In this document: positions 1-7,851 of the stretch, piece by piece
Numbering within the stretch: the stretch's first letter is position 1
Layout: the number at the start of each line of letters is the position of its first letter
Source: Rhodoluna sp.
GTDB taxonomy: Bacteria > Actinomycetota > Actinomycetes > Actinomycetales > Microbacteriaceae
Assembly: GCF_024641065.1 (NCBI RefSeq)
Contig: NZ_JAHEDV010000002.1
Coordinates: forward strand, 62,001-126,000
Length of the DNA: 64,000 bases
Direction of reading: 5' to 3'
The notes under the pieces: model-generated
The model's database searches: none
What the model was told of the DNA's origin: nothing
What the model saw: only the letters and a program-made list of their open reading frames with translations
Made by a program: the position numbers and the translations under genes

Positions 1-1
1 A

Positions 2-742
2 TTAGCGAACCTCATTCACAAAAGCTAGAGACTGGGCGATGCCATCAAAGATATCGCCACCGGTGTAGAAATCAAACTCAATAACCGGCAGTGCATTTGG
101 TGCAGCAGCCAAAATTTCACGAACCGGAATCTGACCTTGACCTGCAGGAACCTGAAGGTTGACATCACCATTCTTGTTGCCGTCTTTGACATGGATAGCA
201 ACCACGCGCTCGCCAAGCTTCTTTAGAACCTCAGGGGCGCTCTGGCCACCTGCTTCAACCCAGAAGGTGTCGATCTCTAGAACAACATCGTCGCGCAGAG
301 CGTCGATGAAAGTGTAGAGAGCTGGTGCGCCGTCGATGTGGTTTGAGAACTCCCAGTTGTGGTTGTGATACGCGATCTGCAGACCAAAGTCTGGCGCTGC
401 GGCAGCGATCTCATTGATTGCCTTTGCTATTACAACAACATCGTCTTTGTTGGTCCAACGCTCAGGAACAGTGAATGGGTCGATAAGAGTCTTGACTCCA
501 AGCTTCTGCGCAGCAGCAAGCATTGGCTTCCAGTCTTGGTCAACCATCATCGCGTGAGCGGTTGGGGCCTTCAAATTATTGCGAGAAAGTGCTTCTGAAA
601 ACTCTTCTACTCGGTCGACAAATCCATAAGGCTCCACCTGGGTGAAACCGATGGCTGCAACTCGGTCGAGTGCGATCTGTAGATCATCAGCGATAGCGTC
701 TCTCAGGGTGTAGAGCTGAACTGATGGTTGTTGCTTAGACAT
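2..742 (-). CDS. Sugar phosphate isomerase/epimerase (xylose isomerase-like TIM barrel)
   Basis: Complete 246-residue cytoplasmic protein, TAA stop at bases 2-4. It reads as the AP-endonuclease-2/xylose-isomerase TIM-barrel family: an early 'QLYTLRDAI' strand, then 'AYHNHNWEF', 'LEIDTFWVEAGG', 'AIHVKDG' and a late 'VIEFDFYTGGD', which supply the usual His/Glu/Asp metal ligands. Such enzymes interconvert keto-sugars or inositol derivatives; the substrate cannot be read from sequence. It is the last gene of the sugar-uptake operon (63 bases after the permease), so it probably processes the imported sugar or its product. The upstream Shine-Dalgarno is weak (GAGAAAG). Confidence 0.85.
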   Translation of the reverse strand: MSKQQPSVQLYTLRDAIADDLQIALDRVAAIGFTQVEPYGFVDRVEEFSEALSRNNLKAPTAHAMMVDQDWKPMLAAAQKLGVKTLIDPFTVPERWTNKDDVVVIAKAINEIAAAAPDFGLQIAYHNHNWEFSNHIDGAPALYTFIDALRDDVVLEIDTFWVEAGGQSAPEVLKKLGERVVAIHVKDGNKNGDVNLQVPAGQGQIPVREILAAAPNALPVIEFDFYTGGDIFDGIAQSLAFVNEVR

Positions 743-805
743 TTGTATTACTTTCTCGTTGGAGTGATGATTCTAAATCGATTGTTTATTCGCTGGCGTT
801 ATTGG

Positions 806-1639
806 CTAGCCCTTGACCGCGCCATCCATGACACCGGCAACAAACTGCTTAGCGGTGACGATGAACATTGCAATCAGTGGCAGGGCCATAAGCAGCGAGC
901 CGCCAAGGATAGACGGGTAGCTCGGGTTGTTGGCCGAGTTCAGCTGAGAAACTGCCACCTGAGCGGTGAAGTTGTCTGGAGTCTGAGTGATGATCAACGG
1001 CCAAGCGAAGTCGTTCCAAGCGGTAAGGAATGTGAACAACAGCAATACGAATGCGCTTGAGCGAACCAGCGGTAGAGCCAAGCTCCAATAGATTCTGAAG
1101 AATCCGGCGCCGTCAACTGCACCTGAGTCGATAAGCTCGCTCGGCACGTTTGAAAGCATTGCCTGACGCATCCAGAACACACCAAACACTGAAACCACGT
1201 ATGGCAAAATCAGTGCGGCCAAAGTGTCGACCAAACCAATCTTTGACATCAATAGGTAAAGCGGAATGATGCCCAGCTGAAGCGGAATCATTAGGAACAC
1301 CATGACCACGCCAAAGAGCGCCTGGTTGCCGCGGAAGCGAAGTTTTGCAAATGCAAAGCCAGCCAGGGTCGAGGTGAAAACCTGAAGAATCGCGGTAACA
1401 GCCGCAACGATGAATGAGTTGCGATAGACGGTCCAGATGTTGAACATCTCGGTGATCTGCGCAAAGTTAGCCGGCCAGTTGTTGCCAGGAACAATGGTTG
1501 GCGGAATTGTTGCGATTGCCGAGTTGTCTGATGAACCGATTACGTACATCCAGTAGAACGGGAACAGGCTTAGCAAAGCAACGATGATAAGCATTCCGTA
1601 GAGCGAAGGCTGCTTGAGCCAGCTGAATGAGATCTTCAT
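806..1639 (-). CDS. Carbohydrate ABC transporter permease, MalG type (CUT1)
   Basis: 277 residues with about six membrane segments, the first near residues 14-33. The binding-protein-dependent permease (EAA) loop is visible near residue 172 as 'SGAVDGAGFFRIYWSLALP', the cytoplasmic loop that docks on the ATPase. It pairs with the adjacent MalF-type permease, ending where that gene's product begins in the same reading direction (two bases between genes). No ATPase gene lies in this operon, so a shared MsmK/UgpC-type ATPase encoded elsewhere presumably powers it, as is common for CUT1 systems in actinobacteria. Confidence 0.92.
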   Translation of the reverse strand: MKISFSWLKQPSLYGMLIIVALLSLFPFYWMYVIGSSDNSAIATIPPTIVPGNNWPANFAQITEMFNIWTVYRNSFIVAAVTAILQVFTSTLAGFAFAKLRFRGNQALFGVVMVFLMIPLQLGIIPLYLLMSKIGLVDTLAALILPYVVSVFGVFWMRQAMLSNVPSELIDSGAVDGAGFFRIYWSLALPLVRSSAFVLLLFTFLTAWNDFAWPLIITQTPDNFTAQVAVSQLNSANNPSYPSILGGSLLMALPLIAMFIVTAKQFVAGVMDGAVKG

Positions 1640-1641
1640 GA

Positions 1642-2550
1642 TTATTTGTCTGCCTTAACTAGCTTGCTGCTGATTAGAAAGTTGACTCCAGCAATGATCG
1701 CGATGATCAAGAACAGGCCAACTGCAATTGCTGATGAGTATCCGAGTCGCAACTGGGCAAACGCCTGGTCGAACAAGAACAGTGTCATCGTTCTAAATTG
1801 CCCGTCTGAACCACCGGCATAACCGGTGCCGCTGAACATATATGGCTCGGCGAAAATTTGCAGACCACCAATGGTCGAAGTGACCACGGTGAAGAAGATG
1901 GTTGGGCGAATCTGAGGAATGGTGATGTTGAAGAACTGAGACAACTTAGTTGCTCCATCAACTTCGGCGGCTTCATAAAGCTCGGCCGGAATCGCCTGCA
2001 GTGCTGCCAAGAAAATCAGGGTGTTGTAGCCAGTCCAGCGCCAGTTGACCATCATCGCGATTACAAACTGACCGGCTAGGCCATCTGCGTGCCATGGAAC
2101 CGGCCCAACGCCTAGAAAACCAAGGGCCCAGTTGACCATTCCACCGTTGTCGGCAAACATCGCACCGAACACAACTGCAACCGCAACGGTTGAGGTGATG
2201 AAAGGGAACAAGATCACTGAGCGCCAGAAGGTGCGAAAGCGAAGTTTTTTGTTATTCAACACGAGGGCCAGAAGCAACGCTGCTACTAGCTGAGGTGCTG
2301 ATGAAAGCAAGAAGATGCTGATGGTGTTGCCCAGGGATGAATAGAAGCGCTCATCGGCAACAAGTTCAATGTAGTTGTCTAGACCGACCCACTCTTGGGT
2401 GCCCAGAAGGTCCCATTTGAAGAATGAGACATAGAAGGTGAAGATGATCGGCAATAGGCCGAAGATGCCGAAAAGAAGGAAGAACGGTGACAAGAAGAGG
2501 TAACCAGCTCTTGATTCTTCTTTTCTAGAGATGTGAATAGCTTTGCTCAC
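1642..2550 (-). CDS. Carbohydrate ABC transporter permease, MalF type (CUT1)
   Basis: 302 residues with a GTG start. Six hydrophobic segments follow a short basic N-terminus, and the EAA loop is clear ('YEAAEVDGATKLSQFF'). This is the MalF-like half of the heterodimeric membrane channel; the downstream gene is the MalG-like half. The gene is preceded by a strong stem-loop in the gap after the binding-protein gene. The family assignment is certain; the substrate is inferred to be a beta-linked oligosaccharide only from the promoter motif shared with two GH3 glycosidase genes. Confidence 0.92.
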   Translation of the reverse strand: MSKAIHISRKEESRAGYLFLSPFFLLFGIFGLLPIIFTFYVSFFKWDLLGTQEWVGLDNYIELVADERFYSSLGNTISIFLLSSAPQLVAALLLALVLNNKKLRFRTFWRSVILFPFITSTVAVAVVFGAMFADNGGMVNWALGFLGVGPVPWHADGLAGQFVIAMMVNWRWTGYNTLIFLAALQAIPAELYEAAEVDGATKLSQFFNITIPQIRPTIFFTVVTSTIGGLQIFAEPYMFSGTGYAGGSDGQFRTMTLFLFDQAFAQLRLGYSSAIAVGLFLIIAIIAGVNFLISSKLVKADK

Positions 2551-2591
2551 GCTTGTGGCTTTCGTTTGAGGGGGCCTGTTGATTTGAGTGA

Positions 2592-2617
2592 GTGGGGTGC
2601 GCTATTGCGCACCCCAC
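2592..2617 (-). other. Intercistronic stem-loop between binding protein and permease genes
   Basis: A perfect 11-bp stem, GTGGGGTGCGC pairing with GCGCACCCCAC around a TATT loop, lies 16 bases after the binding-protein stop and about 42 bases before the permease start. No T-run follows on the minus strand, so it is not a standard terminator. Such hairpins after periplasmic-binding-protein genes, known from malE-malF, protect the upstream mRNA 3' end and give more binding protein than permease. That role here is inference. Confidence 0.7.
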
Positions 2618-2633
2618 CCCCATCAATCTGTTG

Positions 2634-3881
2634 TTACTTGGTGTTCTTTGCGATCTCGGCTAGAGCGTCTGCCCATGCCTCATCTGCGGTCTTCTTGCCC
2701 TGAGCAACAGTGGTGGTTGCGTTCTGGAAAGAGGTACCGATGCTTGCGCTCTTAGGGCCAAGGATGGCTGGCTTAAGAGTTGCAACAGCTGATGAGTAGA
2801 TCTGACCTACTGGAGCGTTCATGTAGAACGGGTCCTTGTAAGAAGTAACTGCCTCGTCGTTTAGAGCTGCAACAGCTGAAGGGAAGTTTCCCTTGGTTAG
2901 GAAGATAGTCTTCTGCTGTTCTGGAGCCAATAGCCACTCAACGAAAGCCTTAGCTTCTTCTGGGTGAGCTGATGACTTTGAAACGGTGACCCATGAGCCA
3001 CCCCAGTTGCCGCCGCCACCAGGTACAGAAGCTACGTTCCACTTACCCTCGGTCTTAGGAGCAATTCCCTTGATCATGGTTAGCATCCAGGCTGGAGCGA
3101 GAACTGCTGCTGCGTTGCCGTCGGCAATTGCTGCGTTCCACTCGGTGCTGAATACAGCTGCTGAACCTGCGTAAGGAGCGATGTCGGTTGCGGTCTTCCA
3201 TGCAGCCTTAACTGATGGGTTAGTCTCGTAAACGTAGTCGCCTGAAGCTGAGTAGTACTGCTCAGGGGTCTGAGCAACGATGCCAGAGAATACGCTCTGA
3301 GTTGAGTCAGCAAACTTCTTGCCGGTCGCGTCGGTGTACTTCTTAGCGGTTGCTAGGTAGCCGTCCCAGCCATTTGCCCATAGAGCAGAAACTGACTCAG
3401 GGTCTGATGGAAGGCCAGCAGCTTCGAATAGGTCGGTGCGGTAAGCAACAGCCATGCCACCAACGTCGGTTGGTAGACCCAGAACGGTGCCGTCAGTTGC
3501 AACGGCTGGGTTCCAGCGCCAGTCAAGGTAGTCAGCTTGCTTGTCGGTACCGAAGTCAAGGAACTTGTCTGGGTACTGAACGAAGTAAGGCATCCATGAC
3601 CCTTCGACACCGTTGATGTCGTTACCCTTGCCAGAAGCTAGAGCGGTCAAAAGACCTTCGTGGTGCTTGTTGTATTCGCTTGATTTCTCAACGATGGTGA
3701 TGTTCGGGTGTAGGTTGTGGTACTCGGTGAATAGCTCTTTGAAACCCATGTCGCCCCAGTCACCAAAGGTGAGGGTGATGTTTTCTTCTTCAGCCGGAGC
3801 TGCAGAACAGCCTGATAGGCCAACAGCGGTCATCGCAAGCAGGAGAACAGATGCGATCGACGCCTTTGTTGCTTTCTTCAT
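2634..3881 (-). CDS. Sugar-binding lipoprotein of ABC transporter (CUT1 family 1 solute-binding protein)
   Basis: 415 residues. The N-terminus is a lipoprotein signal (basic 'MKKATK', hydrophobic core, lipobox 'LSGC' with the acylated cysteine near residue 25), so the mature protein is anchored outside the membrane. The body has the look of MalE-like family 1 binding proteins: 'ITLTFGDWGDMG' at the mature N-terminus, 'GLPTDVGGMAVAYRTDLF' mid-protein and a C-terminal helical lobe with 'WLLAPEQQ'. A strong GGAGG ribosome site precedes the ATG. First gene of the operon, divergent from the TetR gene across a 136-base control region carrying palindromic operators. Confidence 0.93.
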   Translation of the reverse strand: MKKATKASIASVLLLAMTAVGLSGCSAAPAEEENITLTFGDWGDMGFKELFTEYHNLHPNITIVEKSSEYNKHHEGLLTALASGKGNDINGVEGSWMPYFVQYPDKFLDFGTDKQADYLDWRWNPAVATDGTVLGLPTDVGGMAVAYRTDLFEAAGLPSDPESVSALWANGWDGYLATAKKYTDATGKKFADSTQSVFSGIVAQTPEQYYSASGDYVYETNPSVKAAWKTATDIAPYAGSAAVFSTEWNAAIADGNAAAVLAPAWMLTMIKGIAPKTEGKWNVASVPGGGGNWGGSWVTVSKSSAHPEEAKAFVEWLLAPEQQKTIFLTKGNFPSAVAALNDEAVTSYKDPFYMNAPVGQIYSSAVATLKPAILGPKSASIGTSFQNATTTVAQGKKTADEAWADALAEIAKNTK

Positions 3882-3945
3882 GTTTCCTCCATAGTGGAAA
3901 TAGTCTTGTCTTACGAGGTATTTAACCTTGCAAGAATGAAGTTAT

Positions 3946-3993
3946 TGTGAAAACCATTCACATAGCAAGTTTTAGCGATAACGGTTTCATAAC
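3946..3993. promoter_or_regulatory. Divergent operator region of sugar ABC operon and tetR (shared with GH3 promoter)
   Basis: A perfect inverted repeat TGTGAA-N5-TTCACA covers 3946-3962. A 24-base block at 3950-3973 recurs in reverse orientation at 52567-52590 with only two mismatches. A second element, ACGGTTTCATAAC at 3981-3993, recurs in reverse complement at 52599-52611 with one mismatch. The order of the two elements is swapped between the sites. This looks like operator sequence for one regulator controlling both loci. The adjacent TetR protein is the simplest candidate; a LacI-type repressor encoded elsewhere is possible because GAAACCGTT resembles LacI half-sites. Confidence 0.72.
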
Positions 3994-4017
3994 CAACTGA
4001 TTACAGGAGTATAAATA

Positions 4018-4620
4018 ATGGCCGCGAAACAGCCTAGAGGCCCGTATTCAAAAGGAAATGCCAAGCGCGAAGAGATTTTGGCTAAAACCATTGAAGCGTT
4101 CGGTAAAACGGGATATCACGCAACTTCAATGCGTGAAATTGCTGCTGCTTGCGACTTGAGCCAAGCCGGCCTGCTCCACCACTTTCCGAACAAAGAAGCG
4201 ATTTTGCTGGCTTTGGTAGACCAGCGCGAGAAGCGACAGACCGAGAGAACAGTTCAACACCGCAAGGCAGGCGAGCTCAGCTGGCAAGAGAGCTCACTTG
4301 GCGGCCAGAAGATCAACGAAGAAGAAGCTGACCTAACCCGACTCTGGGCAAACCTGGTTGGCGAAGCCACCGACCCGAGCTTTCCGATTCACGACTACTT
4401 TCTTGAGCGCTATCGAAACACCCGCAAGACTTTCGCTGACGACATAGCCAAAGATCACGGTCGCACCACCCCAAACCGAGAAGACGAGCTTCAAGCGGCA
4501 ATCATGATTGCTATCTGGGATGGCCTGCAGACACAGTGGCTGCTTGACCCAAAGTTTGAAATGCGCCCAGCATTTGAATATGCGGTTTCAATGATCAGCC
4601 GCTATTCGCAGTTCAAATAG
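4018..4620 (+). CDS. TetR/AcrR family transcriptional regulator
   Basis: 200 residues. The N-terminal helix-turn-helix domain spans roughly residues 14-65, with the typical 'ATSMREIAAACDLSQAGLLHHF' region split across the recognition helix and 'PNKEAIL' after it. The C-terminal ligand domain is unassigned. A good ribosome site (AGGAG, 8 bases before ATG) sets the start. It is transcribed divergently from the sugar ABC operon and shares with it the palindrome-bearing intergenic region, which suggests control of that operon and of itself, and possibly of the GH3 genes near 52.5 kb. The inducer is unknown. Confidence 0.88.
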   Translation: MAAKQPRGPYSKGNAKREEILAKTIEAFGKTGYHATSMREIAAACDLSQAGLLHHFPNKEAILLALVDQREKRQTERTVQHRKAGELSWQESSLGGQKINEEEADLTRLWANLVGEATDPSFPIHDYFLERYRNTRKTFADDIAKDHGRTTPNREDELQAAIMIAIWDGLQTQWLLDPKFEMRPAFEYAVSMISRYSQFK

Positions 4621-4642
4621 AACCAGTAAATTTATCGCCAAT

Positions 4643-4678
4643 AAAAAGAACCCCTCGATTTCTCGAGGGGTTCTTTTT
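4643..4678. terminator. Bidirectional Rho-independent terminator between tetR and clpC
   Basis: A 16-bp perfect stem, with GAACCCCTCGA and its complement flanked by A5 on one side and T5 on the other, around a TTTC loop. The symmetrical A- and T-runs allow termination of the convergent tetR (plus) and clpC (minus) transcripts. Confidence 0.95.
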
Positions 4679-4691
4679 GGGTTTCGCGAAC

Positions 4692-7145
4692 TTAGACGCC
4701 GGCGGTCTCGCGCACGTGCATGGTGAATACGAACTCGCCTTCGACAAAGTCGACGGTTACATCCGAGGCATTCTTTAGCTCGCCGTGCATGATCTTCTCG
4801 CTCAACTTGTCTTCGATCTCGCGCTGAACCGCACGACGAAGTGGTCGTGCACCTAGCGCTGGGTCAAAGCCAATCTCGATTAGGCGATCTTTGGCAGCCT
4901 GGCCAACCTTGATGGTCATGTCGCGATCTTCAAGGCGGTCGCCAAGACGCTTGATGAATAGGTCAACAATCTGAACCAGTTCAGGCTTGGTCAACTGAGG
5001 GAACACGATGGTCTCATCAACACGGTTTAGGAACTCAGGCTTGAAGTTCTTCTTGAGCTCTTCGTTGACCTTGCCCTTCATGATCTCGTAGTCGTTAGCC
5101 TGGCTGCCCTCAAGCGAGAAGCCCATGGCACCGCGAGCGATGTCGCGGGTTCCGAGGTTGGTGGTCATGATGATGATGGTGTTCTTGAAGTCAACAACTC
5201 GACCCTGGCCGTCGGTCAAACGGCCTTCTTCAAGAATCTGAAGTAGCGAGTTGAAGATGTCTGGGTGAGCCTTCTCGATTTCGTCGAACAGCACAACGCT
5301 GAATGGCTTGCGGCGAACCTTCTCGGTTAGCTGGCCACCTTCTTCGAAGCCTACGAAGCCCGGAGGAGCACCGAATAGTCGGCTGACAGTGTGCTTTTCG
5401 CCGTATTCAGACATGTCGAGCGAGATGAGTGCGCCTTCGTCATCAAACAAGAACTCGGCAAGAGCCTTGGCCAACTCGGTTTTTCCGACGCCGGTAGGGC
5501 CGGCAAAGATGAACGAACCAGAAGGGCGGTTTGGGTCTTTTAGACCAGCGCGCTGACGGCGAATCGACTTCGAGACTGCGGCAATCGCATCTTCTTGGCC
5601 AATCACGCGGCGGTGCAGGTGGTCTTCCATGAAGATCAGCTTTGCGCTTTCTTCTTCGGTCAGCTTGAACACCGGAATACCAGTAGCCTGAGCCAAAACT
5701 TCAGCAATCAAACCCTCGTCAACGATGCCTTGAGCGGCAACGTTTCCGGCTCGGAACTGCTTCTCCATCTTGACGCGCTCGATGTTTAGCTTCTTTTCTT
5801 CGTCGCGCTTTGAAGCGGCCAACTCGAACTCTTGGTTCTCGATGGCCTGCTCTTTCTCAACCTTTAGCGCAACGATCTTCTCTTCAATCTCGCGAAGCTC
5901 TGGTGGCGAAGAAAGAATCGATAGACGCAAGCGAGCACCGGCCTCGTCGATTAGGTCAATGGCCTTGTCTGGCAAGAAGCGGTCGGTGATGTAGCGGTCA
6001 GAAAGCTGTGCAGCTGCAACCAAAGCGCCATCGGTGATCGACACCTTGTGGTGAACTTCGTAGCGGTCGCGAAGACCCTTCAAAATGTTGATTGCCTGCG
6101 GCAGTGATGGTTCGTTCACAGTTACCTGCTGAAAACGACGAGTTAGGGCTGCGTCTTTTTCGAAGTGCTTGCGGTATTCATCCAGGGTGGTTGCACCGAT
6201 GGTCTGAAGCTCGCCACGGGCAAGAAGCGGCTTCAAGATCGAAGCTGCATCGATTGCACCCTCAGCTGCCCCAGCGCCAACCAAAGTGTGAATTTCGTCG
6301 ATGAAGGTGATGATGTCGCCGCGGGTGCGAATCTCTTTGGTTACCTTCTTGAGGCGCTCTTCAAAGTCACCGCGGTAGCGAGAACCGGCTATGAGTGAAC
6401 CCATGTCTAGGGTGTAAAGCTGCTTGCCCTTTAGGGTTTCAGGAACGTTGCCATTGACAATTGCCTGAGCCAAACCTTCAACCACAGCGGTCTTTCCGAC
6501 GCCAGGTTCACCAATCAAAATCGGGTTGTTCTTTGAACGGCGGCTAAGAATCTGCATCACTCGTTCGATTTCGCGCTCGCGCCCGATTACCGGGTCAAGC
6601 TTGCCCTCGGCTGCGGCCTGGGTTAGGTTGCGACCAAACTGGTCGAGAATCTGAGAACCCTTTTGCTTCTCGGTGTTGTCGCCGCCAACAGCAACGGTCT
6701 CTTTGCCCTGAAAACCAGAAAGCAACTGAATTACTTGCTGACGAACGCGGTTAGTGTCGGCGCCCAACTTGGTTAGAACCTGTGCTGCAACACCCTCGCC
6801 TTCGCGAATCAGGCCAAGCAAAAGGTGCTCGGTGCCAATGTATGAGTGACCAAGCTGCAGTGCTTCGCGAAGCGAAAGCTCAAGAACTTTTTTAGCGCGC
6901 GGGGTAAAAGGAATGTGACCGGCTGGAGCCTGCTGACCCTGACCGATGATCTCTTGCACCTGCTCGCGAACAGAATCAAGATTGATGCCCAGCGACTCAA
7001 GCGCCTTGGCTGCAACACCCTCACCCTCGTGGATCAAACCCAAGAGAATGTGCTCGGTGCCGATGTAGTTGTGGTTTAGAAGCTTGGCTTCTTCTTGCGC
7101 AAGCACAACAACACGACGAGCCTTGTCGGTGAATTTCTCAAACAT
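4692..7145 (-). CDS. clpC: ATP-dependent Clp protease ATP-binding subunit ClpC
   Basis: 817 residues, the usual length for actinobacterial ClpC. Two Clp_N repeats occupy about residues 1-145 (each with '[11 protein letters not shown]' or a near copy). The first AAA+ domain has Walker A 'GEPGVGKT' and Walker B '[11 protein letters not shown]'; a UVR/coiled-coil middle segment follows near residues 415-460; the second AAA+ domain has 'GPTGVGKT' and '[11 protein letters not shown]'; the ClpB-type C-terminal domain ends the protein. It unfolds substrates and feeds them to ClpP in the cytoplasm. A GGAG ribosome site precedes ATG. The 132-base upstream region shows no convincing ClgR or HspR site to me. 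Confidence 0.97.
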   Translation of the reverse strand: MFEKFTDKARRVVVLAQEEAKLLNHNYIGTEHILLGLIHEGEGVAAKALESLGINLDSVREQVQEIIGQGQQAPAGHIPFTPRAKKVLELSLREALQLGHSYIGTEHLLLGLIREGEGVAAQVLTKLGADTNRVRQQVIQLLSGFQGKETVAVGGDNTEKQKGSQILDQFGRNLTQAAAEGKLDPVIGREREIERVMQILSRRSKNNPILIGEPGVGKTAVVEGLAQAIVNGNVPETLKGKQLYTLDMGSLIAGSRYRGDFEERLKKVTKEIRTRGDIITFIDEIHTLVGAGAAEGAIDAASILKPLLARGELQTIGATTLDEYRKHFEKDAALTRRFQQVTVNEPSLPQAINILKGLRDRYEVHHKVSITDGALVAAAQLSDRYITDRFLPDKAIDLIDEAGARLRLSILSSPPELREIEEKIVALKVEKEQAIENQEFELAASKRDEEKKLNIERVKMEKQFRAGNVAAQGIVDEGLIAEVLAQATGIPVFKLTEEESAKLIFMEDHLHRRVIGQEDAIAAVSKSIRRQRAGLKDPNRPSGSFIFAGPTGVGKTELAKALAEFLFDDEGALISLDMSEYGEKHTVSRLFGAPPGFVGFEEGGQLTEKVRRKPFSVVLFDEIEKAHPDIFNSLLQILEEGRLTDGQGRVVDFKNTIIIMTTNLGTRDIARGAMGFSLEGSQANDYEIMKGKVNEELKKNFKPEFLNRVDETIVFPQLTKPELVQIVDLFIKRLGDRLEDRDMTIKVGQAAKDRLIEIGFDPALGARPLRRAVQREIEDKLSEKIMHGELKNASDVTVDFVEGEFVFTMHVRETAGV

Positions 7146-7277
7146 CTCTACTCCATTCGCCAGCTGTGGTTATAGCTGTGTAATAGAAATGCTAAGTCGC
7201 CAAACCCCGCGGATGTAGGTTGTTCGCTGTGGGGTAAATCAGAGGATATAGGTCGCTGAACACCTAAATCCTTGAAT

Positions 7278-7475
7278 TCATCGATTCTTACTTCTGTCAA
7301 AAGTTAGCAGGAACCAAGCGAGCAAAGCTGCAGAACCAATGATTGCGGCAGGCACTCTAATTCGCTCAAGACCCAAGTCAGAAATAGCAATTCCGATGAA
7401 GACAAGTGCGACGATGCCGCTCAAGGCGACGAGCCTGAATGAACCTCTACCAATTTCCTGTTTTGAATTCGTCAT
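7278..7475 (-). CDS. Hypothetical small membrane protein (65 aa)
   Basis: 65 residues with two predicted membrane segments, about residues 14-31 and 41-58, joined by a short loop and ending in a basic tail 'DRSKNR'. I do not recognise a family. The start is supported by a TAGTAT hexamer lying exactly six bases upstream of the ATG, the spacing expected of a leaderless mRNA. It is divergent from the PadR-type regulator gene, and the intervening palindrome overlaps its predicted -10 element, so regulation by that protein is likely. The opposite-strand ORF starting at 7339 overlaps it, but that ORF's upstream part is probably not coding. Confidence 0.55.
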   Translation of the reverse strand: MTNSKQEIGRGSFRLVALSGIVALVFIGIAISDLGLERIRVPAAIIGSAALLAWFLLTFDRSKNR

Positions 7476-7481
7476 GACGCG

Positions 7482-7509
7482 ATACTATCTCTATATATGT
7501 AGAGTTAGT
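7482..7509. promoter_or_regulatory. Palindromic operator in PadR/divergent-gene intergenic region
   Basis: ACTATCTCTA at 7484-7493 and TAGAGTTAGT at 7500-7509 form an inverted repeat (9 of 10 bases) around TATATG. The left arm overlaps the minus-strand hexamer TAGTAT (7482-7487) six bases before the start of the 65-residue gene. The AT-rich centre and position between divergent genes resemble PadR-family operators. Binding has not been shown; this is inference from symmetry and position. Confidence 0.6.
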
Positions 7510-7548
7510 AGCAAAATCTCACTATCAAATGCAGGCTGGCGACTACAC

Positions 7549-7851
7549 ATGAAAAAAACACCGGCGACCGATGCCGTTCTCGGTGCTCTTATGAACTCCG
7601 GGAGCCCGCTTTGGGGTCTAGCAATTTGCAAACTGGTCGATTTACTCCCTGGCACCGTGTATCCAATTTTGCGACGGCTTGAAGCGGCTTCTTGGCTCAC
7701 ATCGAGTTGGGGAAATTCAGACGAAGCATTCGGTGGGCCTAGACGAAGATATTATTCGCTTACAGATTTTGGTCGGCAAGCGGCAGGTGAGTACCTGAAT
7801 CGCGAGCGAAGAAAAGCGTACCCCCGTCAAGGGATCCAACATGTGGTCTAG
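7549..7851 (+). CDS. PadR family transcriptional regulator (short form)
   Basis: 100 residues if started at the ATG encoding 'MKKTPATDAVLGAL'. The track ORF begins 70 codons earlier, but that extension crosses the palindromic operator and the opposite gene and shows no domain. The chosen protein is a nearly bare PadR winged helix: 'SPLWGLAICKL' helix, 'GTVYPILRRLEAASWL' recognition helix, and wing 'GGPRRRYYSLTDFGRQAA'. There is little C-terminal dimerisation region, as in subfamily s2 proteins. Its stop overlaps the start of the next gene by 11 bases, so the two are probably translated together. Ribosome site weak. Confidence 0.8.
   Translation: MKKTPATDAVLGALMNSGSPLWGLAICKLVDLLPGTVYPILRRLEAASWLTSSWGNSDEAFGGPRRRYYSLTDFGRQAAGEYLNRERRKAYPRQGIQHVV

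Noticed and set aside
7146-7277. ClgR or HspR operator upstream of clpC
   Set aside because: I looked for CGC-N5-GCG and HAIR-type repeats; only partial CGCTG fragments occur without the paired half.
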